Assembly: GCA_022730375.1 (NCBI GenBank)
Contig: DZDA01000001.1
Coordinates: 68,471 to 132,470 of the forward strand
Reading direction: 5' to 3'
Source of the DNA: Thiomonas intermedia
GTDB taxonomy: Bacteria > Pseudomonadota > Gammaproteobacteria > Burkholderiales > Burkholderiaceae_C
Length of the DNA: 64,000 nt
In this document: piece by piece, positions 22,441 to 31,105 of the stretch
How positions within the stretch are numbered: the first letter of the stretch is position 1
Layout: every line of letters begins with the position of its first letter
Made by a program: the position numbers and the translations under genes
Notes under the pieces: model-generated
What the model was told of the DNA's origin: nothing
The model's input: the letters and a program-made list of their open reading frames with translations, nothing else
The model's database searches: none

Positions 22441-22929
22441 ATGGCCGCTTTGCGTGACACCTTCAACAGCTTTTTCCTGGTCGAACTCTTCAAGGGTCTG
22501 GCTCTGACGGGAAAATACGCCTTCAAGAGCAAGATCACGGTGCAGTATCCGGAAGAGAAAACGCCGCTGTCGCCGCGCTTTCGCGGCCTGCATGCGCTGC
22601 GGCGCTATCCCAATGGCGAAGAACGTTGCATCGCCTGCAAGCTCTGCGAGGCGGTGTGCCCGGCGCTGGCCATCACCATCGAATCGGAGCAGCGTGACGA
22701 TGGCACCCGCCGCACCACCCGCTACGACATCGATCTGACCAAGTGCATTTTCTGCGGACTGTGCGAAGAAAGCTGCCCGGTCGACTCCATCGTCGAAACC
22801 TCGATTTTTGAATACCACGGTGAAAAGCGTGGCGATCTCTATTTCACCAAAGAGATGCTGCTGGCCGTGGGCGACCGCTACGAAAAAGACATCGCCGCCA
22901 CCAAGGAGGCCGACGCCCCATACCGCTGA
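22441..22929 (+). CDS. nuoI: NADH-quinone oxidoreductase subunit I
   Basis: Peripheral subunit with two [4Fe-4S] clusters (N6a and N6b), 162 residues. Ligands are [12 protein letters not shown] and [12 protein letters not shown]. The first residues form an amphipathic helix lying on the membrane. It follows nuoH by 9 bp. Confidence 0.98.
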   Translation: MAALRDTFNSFFLVELFKGLALTGKYAFKSKITVQYPEEKTPLSPRFRGLHALRRYPNGEERCIACKLCEAVCPALAITIESEQRDDGTRRTTRYDIDLTKCIFCGLCEESCPVDSIVETSIFEYHGEKRGDLYFTKEMLLAVGDRYEKDIAATKEADAPYR

Positions 22930-23022
22930 TCGCTAAAGACCGCCGCAAGGCATGGGCGGGCTTCTGGCGATTGTCCCCACTGTTTCTAGGCCGACGGCTT
23001 CCGCCGCGGCAGGACCCCTGTT

Positions 23023-23658
23023 GTGACCATGGACGTTCAAACCATCCTGTTCTACGTGTTCTCCGCCGTGCTGCTGTTTGCAGCGCTGCGAGTGATCACG
23101 GCGCGTAATCCGGTGCACTCCGCGCTCTATCTGGTGCTGGCGTTTTTCCAGATGTCGGCCATCTGGCTGCTGCTGCGCGCCGAGTTTCTCGCCATCGTGC
23201 TGGTGTTGGTGTACGTCGGCGCGGTGATGGTGCTGTTCCTGTTCGTGGTGATGATGCTCGACGTCAACCTCGACAGCATTCGCAAGGGTTTCTGGCGCTA
23301 CTTCCCGGTGGCGGCGCTGGTGGGCGTGCTCATCGTGCTTGAAATGGCCGCCGTGCTGATGCAGGGCTTCCAGATTGGCGGCATGACGCGCGCTGCGCAG
23401 GTGGGGGCAGCGGCCTCTGCCGACAATCCGCTCACCCATCTGTCCAACACCCGCGCGCTGGGCGTGGTGCTGTATTCGCAATACCTGTTCGCGGTGGAAA
23501 TTGCGGCGGTCATTTTGCTCGTGGCCATCATCGCGGCCATCGCACTGACCCTGCGCAAGCGTAAGGACGTGCGGCATATGCCGGCTTCCGAGCAGATCAA
23601 GGCCCGCCGTGCAGACCGCGTGCGGCTGGTGTCCATGCCCGCCCAACCGAAGGAGTAA
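23023..23658 (+). CDS. nuoJ: NADH-quinone oxidoreductase subunit J
   Basis: Membrane subunit of 211 residues with five predicted helices. The block LVLVYVGAVMVLFLFVVMM near residue 65-80 includes the pi-bulge segment important for coupling. The start is either GTG 23023, which has AGGA 8 bp upstream, or ATG 23029. The 93-bp gap after nuoI contains the short inverted repeat CCGCC/GGCGG (22940-22959). Confidence 0.95.
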   Translation: MTMDVQTILFYVFSAVLLFAALRVITARNPVHSALYLVLAFFQMSAIWLLLRAEFLAIVLVLVYVGAVMVLFLFVVMMLDVNLDSIRKGFWRYFPVAALVGVLIVLEMAAVLMQGFQIGGMTRAAQVGAAASADNPLTHLSNTRALGVVLYSQYLFAVEIAAVILLVAIIAAIALTLRKRKDVRHMPASEQIKARRADRVRLVSMPAQPKE

Positions 23659-23661
23659 GCC

Positions 23662-23976
23662 ATGCTCGGTTCACTCACCCTGGCGCATTACCTGGTGCTC
23701 GGCGCCATTTTGTTCGCCATCTCGGTCGTCGGCATTTTTCTCAACCGACGCAACCTCATCGTCATCCTCATGGCCATTGAGCTCATGCTGCTGGCGGTGA
23801 ACCTGAATTTCATCGCCTTCTCGCACTACCTGCAGGATTTTGGCGGACAGGTGTTCGTGTTCTTCATCCTGACCGTCGCTGCAGCAGAGTCGGCCATTGG
23901 TCTGGCCATTCTGGTTGTGCTGTTCCGCAACCTCAACACCATCGACGTCGAAGAACTCGACCAACTCAAGGGCTGA
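23662..23976 (+). CDS. nuoK: NADH-quinone oxidoreductase subunit K
   Basis: Small membrane subunit of 104 residues with three helices. The two buried glutamates used in proton transfer are visible in [14 protein letters not shown] and [13 protein letters not shown]. It follows nuoJ by 3 bp and precedes nuoL by 4 bp. Confidence 0.98.
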   Translation: MLGSLTLAHYLVLGAILFAISVVGIFLNRRNLIVILMAIELMLLAVNLNFIAFSHYLQDFGGQVFVFFILTVAAAESAIGLAILVVLFRNLNTIDVEELDQLKG

Positions 23977-23980
23977 GTCC

Positions 23981-26011
23981 ATGCAATCCACGCTGAACCC
24001 CACCCTGTTGCTGGTCATCGCACTGGCGCCGCTGGTTTCTTCCATCATCGTCGGGCTGTTCGGCCGAAGTATCGGCCGTTCGGCTTCGCACTGGCTGACC
24101 ACGCTCTCGGTTGGGCTGTCTTTCGTGCTGTCGCTCGTTGTGCTGGGTGACGTGATCAACGGCGCCCGCTTCAACGCCACGATTTATGAGTGGATGGTGG
24201 TGGGCAAGCTGCACATGGAAGTCGGCTTCATGATCGACGGCCTGTCGGCGCTGATGATGGCCGTCGTCACTTTCGTTTCGCTCGCGGTGCACATCTACAC
24301 CATCGGCTACATGGCCGATGACGACGGCTACCAGCGCTTTTTCAGCTACATCTCCTTGTTCACCTTCTCCATGCTGATGCTGGTGATGAGCAACAACATG
24401 CTGCAGCTGTTCTTCGGCTGGGAGGCGGTGGGTCTGGTGTCCTATCTGCTGATCGGCTTCTGGTACACACGGCCCACGGCGGTGTTCGCCAATATGAAGG
24501 CCTTCATCGTCAACCGCGTGGGCGACTTCGGCTTCATTCTGGGCATTGGCCTGCTGGCGGCCTACACCGGCAGTCTGAACTACACCGAAATTTTCGCCAA
24601 GGGGCCGGAGCTTGCACTGCTGCATCTGCCGGGCACCGACTGGATGCTGATCACCGTGGCGTGCATCTCACTGTTCATCGGCGCCATGGGCAAGAGCGCG
24701 CAGTTCCCGCTGCATGTCTGGCTGCCCGATTCGATGGAAGGCCCGACGCCGATTTCCGCGCTCATTCACGCTGCCACCATGGTGACGGCGGGTATTTTCA
24801 TGGTGGCGCGCATGTCGCCGCTGTTTGAGCTGTCGAACACCGCGCTGTCCTTCATTTTGGTCATCGGCGCCATCACCGCGCTGTTCATGGGCATCCTGGG
24901 CGTGGTGCAAACCGACATCAAGCGGGTCATTGCCTACTCCACGCTATCGCAGCTCGGCTATATGACGGTGGCGCTGGGGGCTTCGGCCTACTCGGTGGCG
25001 ATTTTCCACCTGATGACCCATGCATTCTTCAAGGCTTTGCTGTTCCTCGCGGCGGGCTCGGTGATCATCGGCATGCACCATGACCAGGACATGCGCAATA
25101 TGGGCGGTCTGCGCAAATACATGCCCATCACCTGGATCACCTTCCTGATCGGCGGTCTGGCGCTCAGCGGCATCCCGCCGTTTGCCGGCTTTTTCTCGAA
25201 GGACAGCATCATCGAGGCGGTGCATGCCAGCGATCTGCCGGGAGCGGGCTTCGCTTACTTCGCCGTGCTCTCCAGTGTGTTCGTCACCGCGCTCTACACC
25301 TTCCGCATGTATTTCATGGTGTTCCATGGCGAAGAACGGTTCCGGCACGTGGCGCACGATGCGCATGGCCATGATCATGCGCATGAGCACGGACATGCTG
25401 GCGCTCACGAGCCGCACGAGTCGCCGTGGGTGGTGACGGCGCCGCTCATCATGCTGGCCATTCCGTCTGTCCTCGCGGGCTATCTTTTCATTCAGCCGCT
25501 GCTGTACGGGCACTTTTTCGGGAACTCGATTTTTGTCAACGCGGCGGCCCACCCGGCCATGCGTGATCTCGCTGAGCACTGGCATGGCCAGATTCAGATG
25601 ATGATTCACGGTTTGTCTTCGATGCCGCTGTGGCTAGCGCTTGCCGGCATCGCCACGGCCTACTACGGTTATATGGTGAACCTGCGCTTCCCGCAGGCCG
25701 TGAGGCGCATGCTGGGGCCGGTTTACACCGTGCTCGAAAACAATTACTTCTTCGACTGGTTCAACCAGAACGTGCTGGCTTCCGGCGTTCGCCTGCTGGG
25801 CACGGGCCTGTGGAAGGGCGGGGATGTGGGCCTGATCGATGGCCTGCTTGTCAACGGCACGGCGCGCGTGGTCGGCTGGACTGCGCGGGTGGTGCGCCTG
25901 CTGCAGACCGGCTACATCTACTACTACGCCCTGGCGATGATTGCTGGCGTGGTGGTGTTCATGGGCTACTTTGTTCCGGGCAAGCTGTTGTCCGGCTGGT
26001 TCATCAGATAA
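23981..26011 (+). CDS. nuoL: NADH-quinone oxidoreductase subunit L
   Basis: Distal antiporter-like subunit, 676 residues, with about 14 helices and a long C-terminal lateral helix. Visible blocks are FFGWEAVGLVSYLLIGFWY (proton-channel Glu), AATMVTAGIFMVARM and GGLRKYMP. ATG 23981 gives the usual start. A histidine-rich insert (residues about 457-482, many HDHAHEHGHA-type steps) sits in a loop. Such His-rich loops occur in NuoL of related bacteria. Confidence 0.97.
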   Translation: MQSTLNPTLLLVIALAPLVSSIIVGLFGRSIGRSASHWLTTLSVGLSFVLSLVVLGDVINGARFNATIYEWMVVGKLHMEVGFMIDGLSALMMAVVTFVSLAVHIYTIGYMADDDGYQRFFSYISLFTFSMLMLVMSNNMLQLFFGWEAVGLVSYLLIGFWYTRPTAVFANMKAFIVNRVGDFGFILGIGLLAAYTGSLNYTEIFAKGPELALLHLPGTDWMLITVACISLFIGAMGKSAQFPLHVWLPDSMEGPTPISALIHAATMVTAGIFMVARMSPLFELSNTALSFILVIGAITALFMGILGVVQTDIKRVIAYSTLSQLGYMTVALGASAYSVAIFHLMTHAFFKALLFLAAGSVIIGMHHDQDMRNMGGLRKYMPITWITFLIGGLALSGIPPFAGFFSKDSIIEAVHASDLPGAGFAYFAVLSSVFVTALYTFRMYFMVFHGEERFRHVAHDAHGHDHAHEHGHAGAHEPHESPWVVTAPLIMLAIPSVLAGYLFIQPLLYGHFFGNSIFVNAAAHPAMRDLAEHWHGQIQMMIHGLSSMPLWLALAGIATAYYGYMVNLRFPQAVRRMLGPVYTVLENNYFFDWFNQNVLASGVRLLGTGLWKGGDVGLIDGLLVNGTARVVGWTARVVRLLQTGYIYYYALAMIAGVVVFMGYFVPGKLLSGWFIR

Positions 26012-26031
26012 CAGCGAAGCGCGATATAAGA

Positions 26032-27516
26032 ATGCAATCTCTTCCCTTGCTCAGTCTGTCCATCTGGATTCCCATCGGTTTCGGTGTCGTGCTCTTGTTC
26101 GTCCAGGGCGAGCAGCGTGCAGCCGCCGCGCGCTGGCTGGCACTGATCGGCTCGCTGATCTCCTTTCTCATCACCCTGCCGCTGATTTCCGGGTTTGACA
26201 ACGCCCAGGCGGGCATGCAATTTGTCGAATCCGTGCCGTGGATCCGGCCGTTCAACATCAACTACGCGCTGGGCATTGACGGCGTGTCGCTGTGGTTCGT
26301 GCCGCTTACTGCTTTGATGACGGTGATCGTGGTGATCAGCGCCTGGGAAGTCATCAAGGACCGCGTCAACCTCTATCTCGGTGCCTTTCTCATTCTCTCG
26401 GGGCTGATGATCGGAGTCTTTGCCGCAACAGACGCCCTGCTGTTCTATGTGTTCTTCGAGGCCACGCTGATTCCGATGTACCTCATCATCGGCATCTGGG
26501 GCGGACCGCGCCGGGTGTACGCCGCGTTCAAGTTTTTCCTCTATACCCTGGCCGGTTCGCTGCTCATGCTGGTGGCGCTGATCTACCTGTATTTGCAGTC
26601 GGGCGGCAGCTTCGACATTGCCAATTGGTATCACGTCCCGCTGTCGATGACAGCGCAGATTTTCATCTTCATCGCCTTTTTCTTTGCCTTCGCGGTGAAG
26701 ATTCCGATGTGGCCGGTGCACACCTGGCTGCCGGATGCGCACGTCGAAGCGCCCACCGGCGGCTCGGTGATTCTGGCGGCCATCATGCTCAAGCTCGGCG
26801 CCTACGGTTTTATCCGCTTCTCCCTGCCTATGCTGCCTGATGCCAGCCATGCGTTGGCCCCGGTCATGATCGCCTTGTCGCTGATTGCGGTGATCTACAT
26901 CGGTTTTGTCGCTCTGGTGCAGGCCGACATGAAAAAGCTGGTGGCATATTCCTCCATTGCGCACATGGGTTTTGTCACTCTGGGCTTTTTCCTGTTCTCC
27001 GACCTGGGCGTGCAGGGCGGGCTGGTGCAGATGATCTCGCACGGCTTCATTTCCGGTGCCATGTTCCTGACCATCGGGGTGCTGTATGACCGCATGCACA
27101 CGCGCCAGATTGCCGACTACGGCGGAGTGACCAATAGCATGCCCAAGTTTGCGGCGCTGGCCGTTTTGTTCGGCATGGCCAACGCCGGCTTGCCGGGCAC
27201 CAGCGGTTTCGTTGGGGAGTGGATGGTGATTCTGGCCGCTGTGAAGTTCAACTTCTGGATCGGCCTGCTGGCCGCGACCACGCTCATCCTGGCCGCGAGC
27301 TACACCTTGTGGATGATCAAGCGCGTGTTCTTCGGCCCGATCGGCAATGCCCACGTCGCGGCCCTCAAGGACATCGGCGCCCGTGAATTCTTCATGCTCG
27401 CCGTGCTGGTCGGCGCGGTGCTGTGGATGGGCGTGTATCCCAAATTCTTCACCGATCCGATGCAGGCCTCGGTGCAACATCTGCTGCAGTTTGCGGCGTC
27501 TTCCAAATTGCAGTGA
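26032..27516 (+). CDS. nuoM: NADH-quinone oxidoreductase subunit M
   Basis: Antiporter-like proton-pumping subunit of 494 residues. Conserved blocks are FEATLIPMYLIIGIWGG (key Glu), KIPMWPVHTWLPDAHVEAPT (key Lys) and PGTSGFVGEWM. ATG 26032 is used because MQSLPLLSLSIWIPI is the normal start; the frame is open upstream inside nuoL. The spacer from nuoL is 20 bp. Confidence 0.97.
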   Translation: MQSLPLLSLSIWIPIGFGVVLLFVQGEQRAAAARWLALIGSLISFLITLPLISGFDNAQAGMQFVESVPWIRPFNINYALGIDGVSLWFVPLTALMTVIVVISAWEVIKDRVNLYLGAFLILSGLMIGVFAATDALLFYVFFEATLIPMYLIIGIWGGPRRVYAAFKFFLYTLAGSLLMLVALIYLYLQSGGSFDIANWYHVPLSMTAQIFIFIAFFFAFAVKIPMWPVHTWLPDAHVEAPTGGSVILAAIMLKLGAYGFIRFSLPMLPDASHALAPVMIALSLIAVIYIGFVALVQADMKKLVAYSSIAHMGFVTLGFFLFSDLGVQGGLVQMISHGFISGAMFLTIGVLYDRMHTRQIADYGGVTNSMPKFAALAVLFGMANAGLPGTSGFVGEWMVILAAVKFNFWIGLLAATTLILAASYTLWMIKRVFFGPIGNAHVAALKDIGAREFFMLAVLVGAVLWMGVYPKFFTDPMQASVQHLLQFAASSKLQ

Positions 27517-27527
27517 CAACAACCGCC

Positions 27528-28994
27528 ATGAACTGGATCGCCATTTATCCGGAAATTCTTCTGCTCGTGCTGGCCTGCGTGGTCATGCTCGTTGATCTGT
27601 TTGTGAAAGACGTGCAGCACCGCGTGAGCTACTGGATCACTCTGGCGGGCCTGGTCGGGCTTGCCGTGCTGTGCGGCCTGTACTACGCCTCGGGCATGCA
27701 GCAGTTCGCCATGGCGCGTGCGCTGATCGTCGATCCGATGGCGATGCTGCTCAAGCTGTTCACCGTGGTCGCCACAGCGGTGACCCTGGTCTATTCGCGC
27801 CGCTACGCCCTGGATCGCGGCATGTGGGGCGGCGAGCTGTTCAGCCTGGTGCTGCTGTCGCTGCTCGGGCAGTTCATCATGATCTCGGGCAACAACCTGC
27901 TGACCATTTATCTTGGCCTGGAATTGCTGTCGCTGGCGCTTTACGCCCTGGTTGCGCTGCGGCGCGATCACACTCTGTCCACCGAGGCGGCGATGAAGTA
28001 TTTCATCCTCGGTGCGCTGGCTTCGGGTTTCCTACTCTACGGCATGTCCATGTTGTATGGCGCAACCGGTTCGCTCGATCTGGTCACGATCTTCCGCATG
28101 ATCGCAGTCGAGCCGATCAACCGCGCCGTGTTGGTGCTTGGCGTGGTGTTTATCGTTGCCGGTCTGGCGTTCAAGCTCGGCGCAGTGCCCTTCCACATGT
28201 GGATTCCCGACGTCTATCAGGGCGCGCCCACGGCGGTGGTGCTGATGGTGGGCGCTGCGCCCAAGCTCGCGGCGTTCGCCATGGCAATCCGCCTGCTGGT
28301 GGAAGGCATGTTCCCGCTGGCGATGGATTGGCAGGGCATGCTGGTGGTGCTCGCGGTGTTGTCGATCGGCCTGGGTAATTTGGCCGCCATTGCGCAGACC
28401 AATCTCAAGCGCATGTTGGCGTATTCCACCATCGCCCAGATCGGTTTTGTGCTGCTGGCCCTGCTCTCGGGCATGCTCAACGGCAATGGGCTCTCCGCCT
28501 CCACCGCTTATAGCGGAGCCATGTTCTACATGGTCATCTACGTGCTCACCACGCTGGGCACCTTCGGCGTGATTCTGCTGCTCGCCCGCGAAGGTTTCGA
28601 GGCCGAAGACATCCGCGATTTCGCCGGTCTGGCCAAAACAGACCCCTGGATGGCAGGTGTCATGACATTTCTTTTATTCTCTCTCGCTGGCATTCCGCCG
28701 TTCGCCGGTTTTTATGCCAAGCTCGAAGTGCTTACCATTCTGCTCAATACCGGGCGCATCTGGCTGGTGGTGTATTCGGTCATACTCTCGGTCATCGGTG
28801 CGTACTACTACATTCGCATGATCAAGGTGATGTACTTTGATGCACCCACGGCATTTTCGGCCTCGCGCGCAAGCGGAGTGGGCGGGGCGCGCGCCCTGCT
28901 GTCGCTCAATGGCCTGGCGGTTTTATTTCTTGGGTTGATGCCCGGTGGTTTGATGACCTTGTGTTATCAGGCCATCGCCAACACCCTGCACTGA
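27528..28994 (+). CDS. nuoN: NADH-quinone oxidoreductase subunit N
   Basis: Antiporter-like subunit of 488 residues, last of the 13 core nuo genes. It starts MNWIAIYPEILLLVLACVVM and shows LGLELLSLALYALVALRR with the key Glu, KLGAVPFHMWIPDVYQGAPT with the key Lys, and PPFAGFYAKLEV. The start is placed 11 bp after nuoM; the frame is open upstream but not conserved. Confidence 0.97.
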   Translation: MNWIAIYPEILLLVLACVVMLVDLFVKDVQHRVSYWITLAGLVGLAVLCGLYYASGMQQFAMARALIVDPMAMLLKLFTVVATAVTLVYSRRYALDRGMWGGELFSLVLLSLLGQFIMISGNNLLTIYLGLELLSLALYALVALRRDHTLSTEAAMKYFILGALASGFLLYGMSMLYGATGSLDLVTIFRMIAVEPINRAVLVLGVVFIVAGLAFKLGAVPFHMWIPDVYQGAPTAVVLMVGAAPKLAAFAMAIRLLVEGMFPLAMDWQGMLVVLAVLSIGLGNLAAIAQTNLKRMLAYSTIAQIGFVLLALLSGMLNGNGLSASTAYSGAMFYMVIYVLTTLGTFGVILLLAREGFEAEDIRDFAGLAKTDPWMAGVMTFLLFSLAGIPPFAGFYAKLEVLTILLNTGRIWLVVYSVILSVIGAYYYIRMIKVMYFDAPTAFSASRASGVGGARALLSLNGLAVLFLGLMPGGLMTLCYQAIANTLH

Positions 28995-29006
28995 AAGCGT
29001 TTCCCT

Positions 29007-29324
29007 ATGCAGAATTCCGCAATCTGGTTGGTCATTGTTCTGGCGTTCGTCGCCGCCAACCTGCCGTTTGTTTCCAACCGGTTCTTCCTGGTCATTCCGC
29101 TCAAGAAGACCCCCAAGTCGATCTGGTTACGCCTGCTCGAGTTGCTGATCCTGTTCTTTGTTGTCGGCTTCATCGGCATGGCGCTCGAAGCGCGGATCGG
29201 CCAGAATTATCCGCAGCATTGGGAGTTCTATGCCGTCTCTGTCGCCATGTTCCTGGTGCTGGCCTTTCCGGGCTATGTGCTGCGTTACATGGTCAAGCGC
29301 CATCCGGCCCCGAGTCGCACATGA
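29007..29324 (+). CDS. DUF2818 family membrane protein
   Basis: A 105-residue protein with three predicted helices. Family features are MQNSAIWLVIVLAFVAANLP and PLKKTPKSIWLRLLE. DUF2818 genes are regularly found directly after nuoN in betaproteobacteria, as here (12 bp gap), which suggests a role in assembly or stability of complex I; that role is not proven. Its stop overlaps the next ATG in ATGA. Confidence 0.88.
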   Translation: MQNSAIWLVIVLAFVAANLPFVSNRFFLVIPLKKTPKSIWLRLLELLILFFVVGFIGMALEARIGQNYPQHWEFYAVSVAMFLVLAFPGYVLRYMVKRHPAPSRT

Positions 29325-29920
29325 GCGGCGATCCGGCGCGCGTGCCGCAGGCGGCGGCCTTGCGCGAACACACCCTCGACAGCGAGATGGTGTTTCGCGG
29401 CACCTTCCTCAATATTTCGCGTGATCTGGTGCGTCTGGCCAACGGCGCGCAGGTGACCCGCGAATACATTCGCCACTCCGGCGCGGTGATGGTCATTCCC
29501 CTGCTCGATAACGGCAAGGTGCTGATGGAGCGCCAGTTCCGCACGCCGATGCAGCGGGTGATGGTGGAGTTTCCCGCGGGCAAGCTTGACGCGGGTGAGA
29601 GCTGGTTGGCTTGCGCGCAGCGAGAACTGCGCGAGGAAACCGGCTACAGCGCGAAACAGTGGGCCTATATCGGGCCGATCAACAACGCGATTTCCTACTC
29701 CGACGAAACCATTCATCTCGCTTTCGCGCGGGGTCTGGTTGCAGGTCGCCAATCGCTCGACGACAACGAACTGCTCGATGTTTTCGAGGCGAGCCCGCAA
29801 GAGACTCTCGACTGGGTGCGCAATGGCCAGATCACCGACGTCAAGACCGTGATCGGCGCGTTCTGGCTGGAAAAACTGCTGCAAAACACCTGGAACTTCG
29901 ACTGGCAGGACGTGGCCTGA
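29321..29920 (+). CDS. Nudix hydrolase, ADP-ribose pyrophosphatase type
   Basis: A 199-residue Nudix hydrolase with a complete Nudix box (GKLDAGESWLACAQRELREE followed by TGY, about residues 86-108). N-terminal DSEMVFRGTFLNISRDLVRL and the preceding strands are typical of the ADP-ribose pyrophosphatase subgroup. It would hydrolyse a nucleoside diphosphate-X, probably ADP-ribose or NAD-related. It is coupled to the DUF2818 gene by ATGA and closes the nuo transcript; the GT4 gene converges on it with a 9-bp gap. Confidence 0.9.
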   Translation: MSGDPARVPQAAALREHTLDSEMVFRGTFLNISRDLVRLANGAQVTREYIRHSGAVMVIPLLDNGKVLMERQFRTPMQRVMVEFPAGKLDAGESWLACAQRELREETGYSAKQWAYIGPINNAISYSDETIHLAFARGLVAGRQSLDDNELLDVFEASPQETLDWVRNGQITDVKTVIGAFWLEKLLQNTWNFDWQDVA

Positions 29921-29929
29921 GGTCGCGGC

Positions 29930-31048
29930 TCAGATGCGGCGCTGAACGAGCAGGCGATAGGCCAGCAGATAGAGGGTGACGAAGCCCACGCAGCAGGCCA
30001 TGAGCAGGGAGGTGTTGCCCCACCACAGCATGGCCGGGCCCACGCTGAAAGCCGCGACGGCCCAGAGATAAGGCGAGGTGGCCGCATTGCGGCGTTGCCG
30101 CGGATCGGGATGATCGTCCTCGTCGAGCAGACGGGTAAGCCGCCAGTAGACCAGATGATGCAGATGCAGCGTATCGGGTGCCGTGCCCGCGCGCTGGCGA
30201 AACTTGCGCCGCCACAGCGAATACAGCAATTCCCACACCGGGTAGGCCAACACCATGAGGGCGAACCAGGGTGAGACCGCAGGATTGCGTGTCACGAGCA
30301 GCACGCTCAGCAACGCCATCCAGAAGCCGAGCAGATAAGCACCGGTATCGCCGAGAAAAATCTGTCCGCGCGGCCAGTTCCAGAATAGAAAGCCCAGTAG
30401 CGCGCCGATGGCGGCGAGGCTGAGCGCCATGATCAGCGGATCGCTGACCTTGAAGGCCACATAGCCGATCGCGCCGAAGATCATGAAACTCACCATTCCG
30501 GCCAGCCCGTTGTAGCCGTCGATCATATTGACCGCATGGGGCAGGGCGCTGATGGCGACGAGCGCGATGAGCCAACCCAGCACCGGCCAGGCGTGTATCC
30601 ATGCGTCCAGCGGCCACAGCCCCAGCCGGGTGACGCTGGCCTCGAGCAGCCAGACCGCCAGCCCCGCGGCGAGCACGGTGGCCAGCGCCCGCCAGAGGGG
30701 GGGCACATGGCGGCGCAGGTCTTCCACCACACCGGCGAGCAGCACAGGCGCGATGGCGACGGCCAATCGGATTGTGAAGGGCGCGCTGACATAAGTGAGG
30801 TGCATGAGCCACAGCAGGCCGACCATCATGCCCAGTGCCAGGGCGAAACCGCCGGTGCGGGGGGTCGGGTGCTTGTGCCATTTCTGTACGCCCTGGGTTT
30901 CGTCCAGGCCGAAATGCCTGCGCCGTCCCAGCACGATGAGGGCGGCGCATCCCAGCCAGCAGAGCAGGGCGGACAGGGCGGTGGCGTGCAGCATGGGGTG
31001 CGGTAGAGAAACGCGATAAGCCGACATTGTGCCTTTGCCCGGCATCAC
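29930..31048 (-). CDS. Polyprenyl-phosphate sugar-1-phosphate transferase (WecA/MraY family)
   Basis: A 372-residue polytopic inner-membrane protein (about 10 helices) of the MraY/WecA superfamily. Family motifs are KWHKHPTPRTGGFALALG near residue 55, VNMIDGYNGLAG near 175 (aspartates that bind magnesium) and FLGDTGAYLLGF near 235. It would transfer a sugar phosphate from a UDP-sugar to undecaprenyl phosphate and so start a glycan such as O-antigen or exopolysaccharide. No glycan genes are adjacent, so the sugar is unknown. ATG 31027 is an alternative start. Confidence 0.88.
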   Translation of the reverse strand: MMPGKGTMSAYRVSLPHPMLHATALSALLCWLGCAALIVLGRRRHFGLDETQGVQKWHKHPTPRTGGFALALGMMVGLLWLMHLTYVSAPFTIRLAVAIAPVLLAGVVEDLRRHVPPLWRALATVLAAGLAVWLLEASVTRLGLWPLDAWIHAWPVLGWLIALVAISALPHAVNMIDGYNGLAGMVSFMIFGAIGYVAFKVSDPLIMALSLAAIGALLGFLFWNWPRGQIFLGDTGAYLLGFWMALLSVLLVTRNPAVSPWFALMVLAYPVWELLYSLWRRKFRQRAGTAPDTLHLHHLVYWRLTRLLDEDDHPDPRQRRNAATSPYLWAVAAFSVGPAMLWWGNTSLLMACCVGFVTLYLLAYRLLVQRRI

Positions 31049-31105
31049 GGATTCACTTTTCCTGCGCGCCGCCTTGCCTGCGGCCGTCGCCTACACTGCG
31101 CAGTT

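Noticed and set aside
21352-22818. Long minus-strand open frame over nuoH and nuoI
   Set aside because: Translation is low-complexity (His, Asp, Gln-rich), typical of antisense frames; nuoH and nuoI account for the coding signal.
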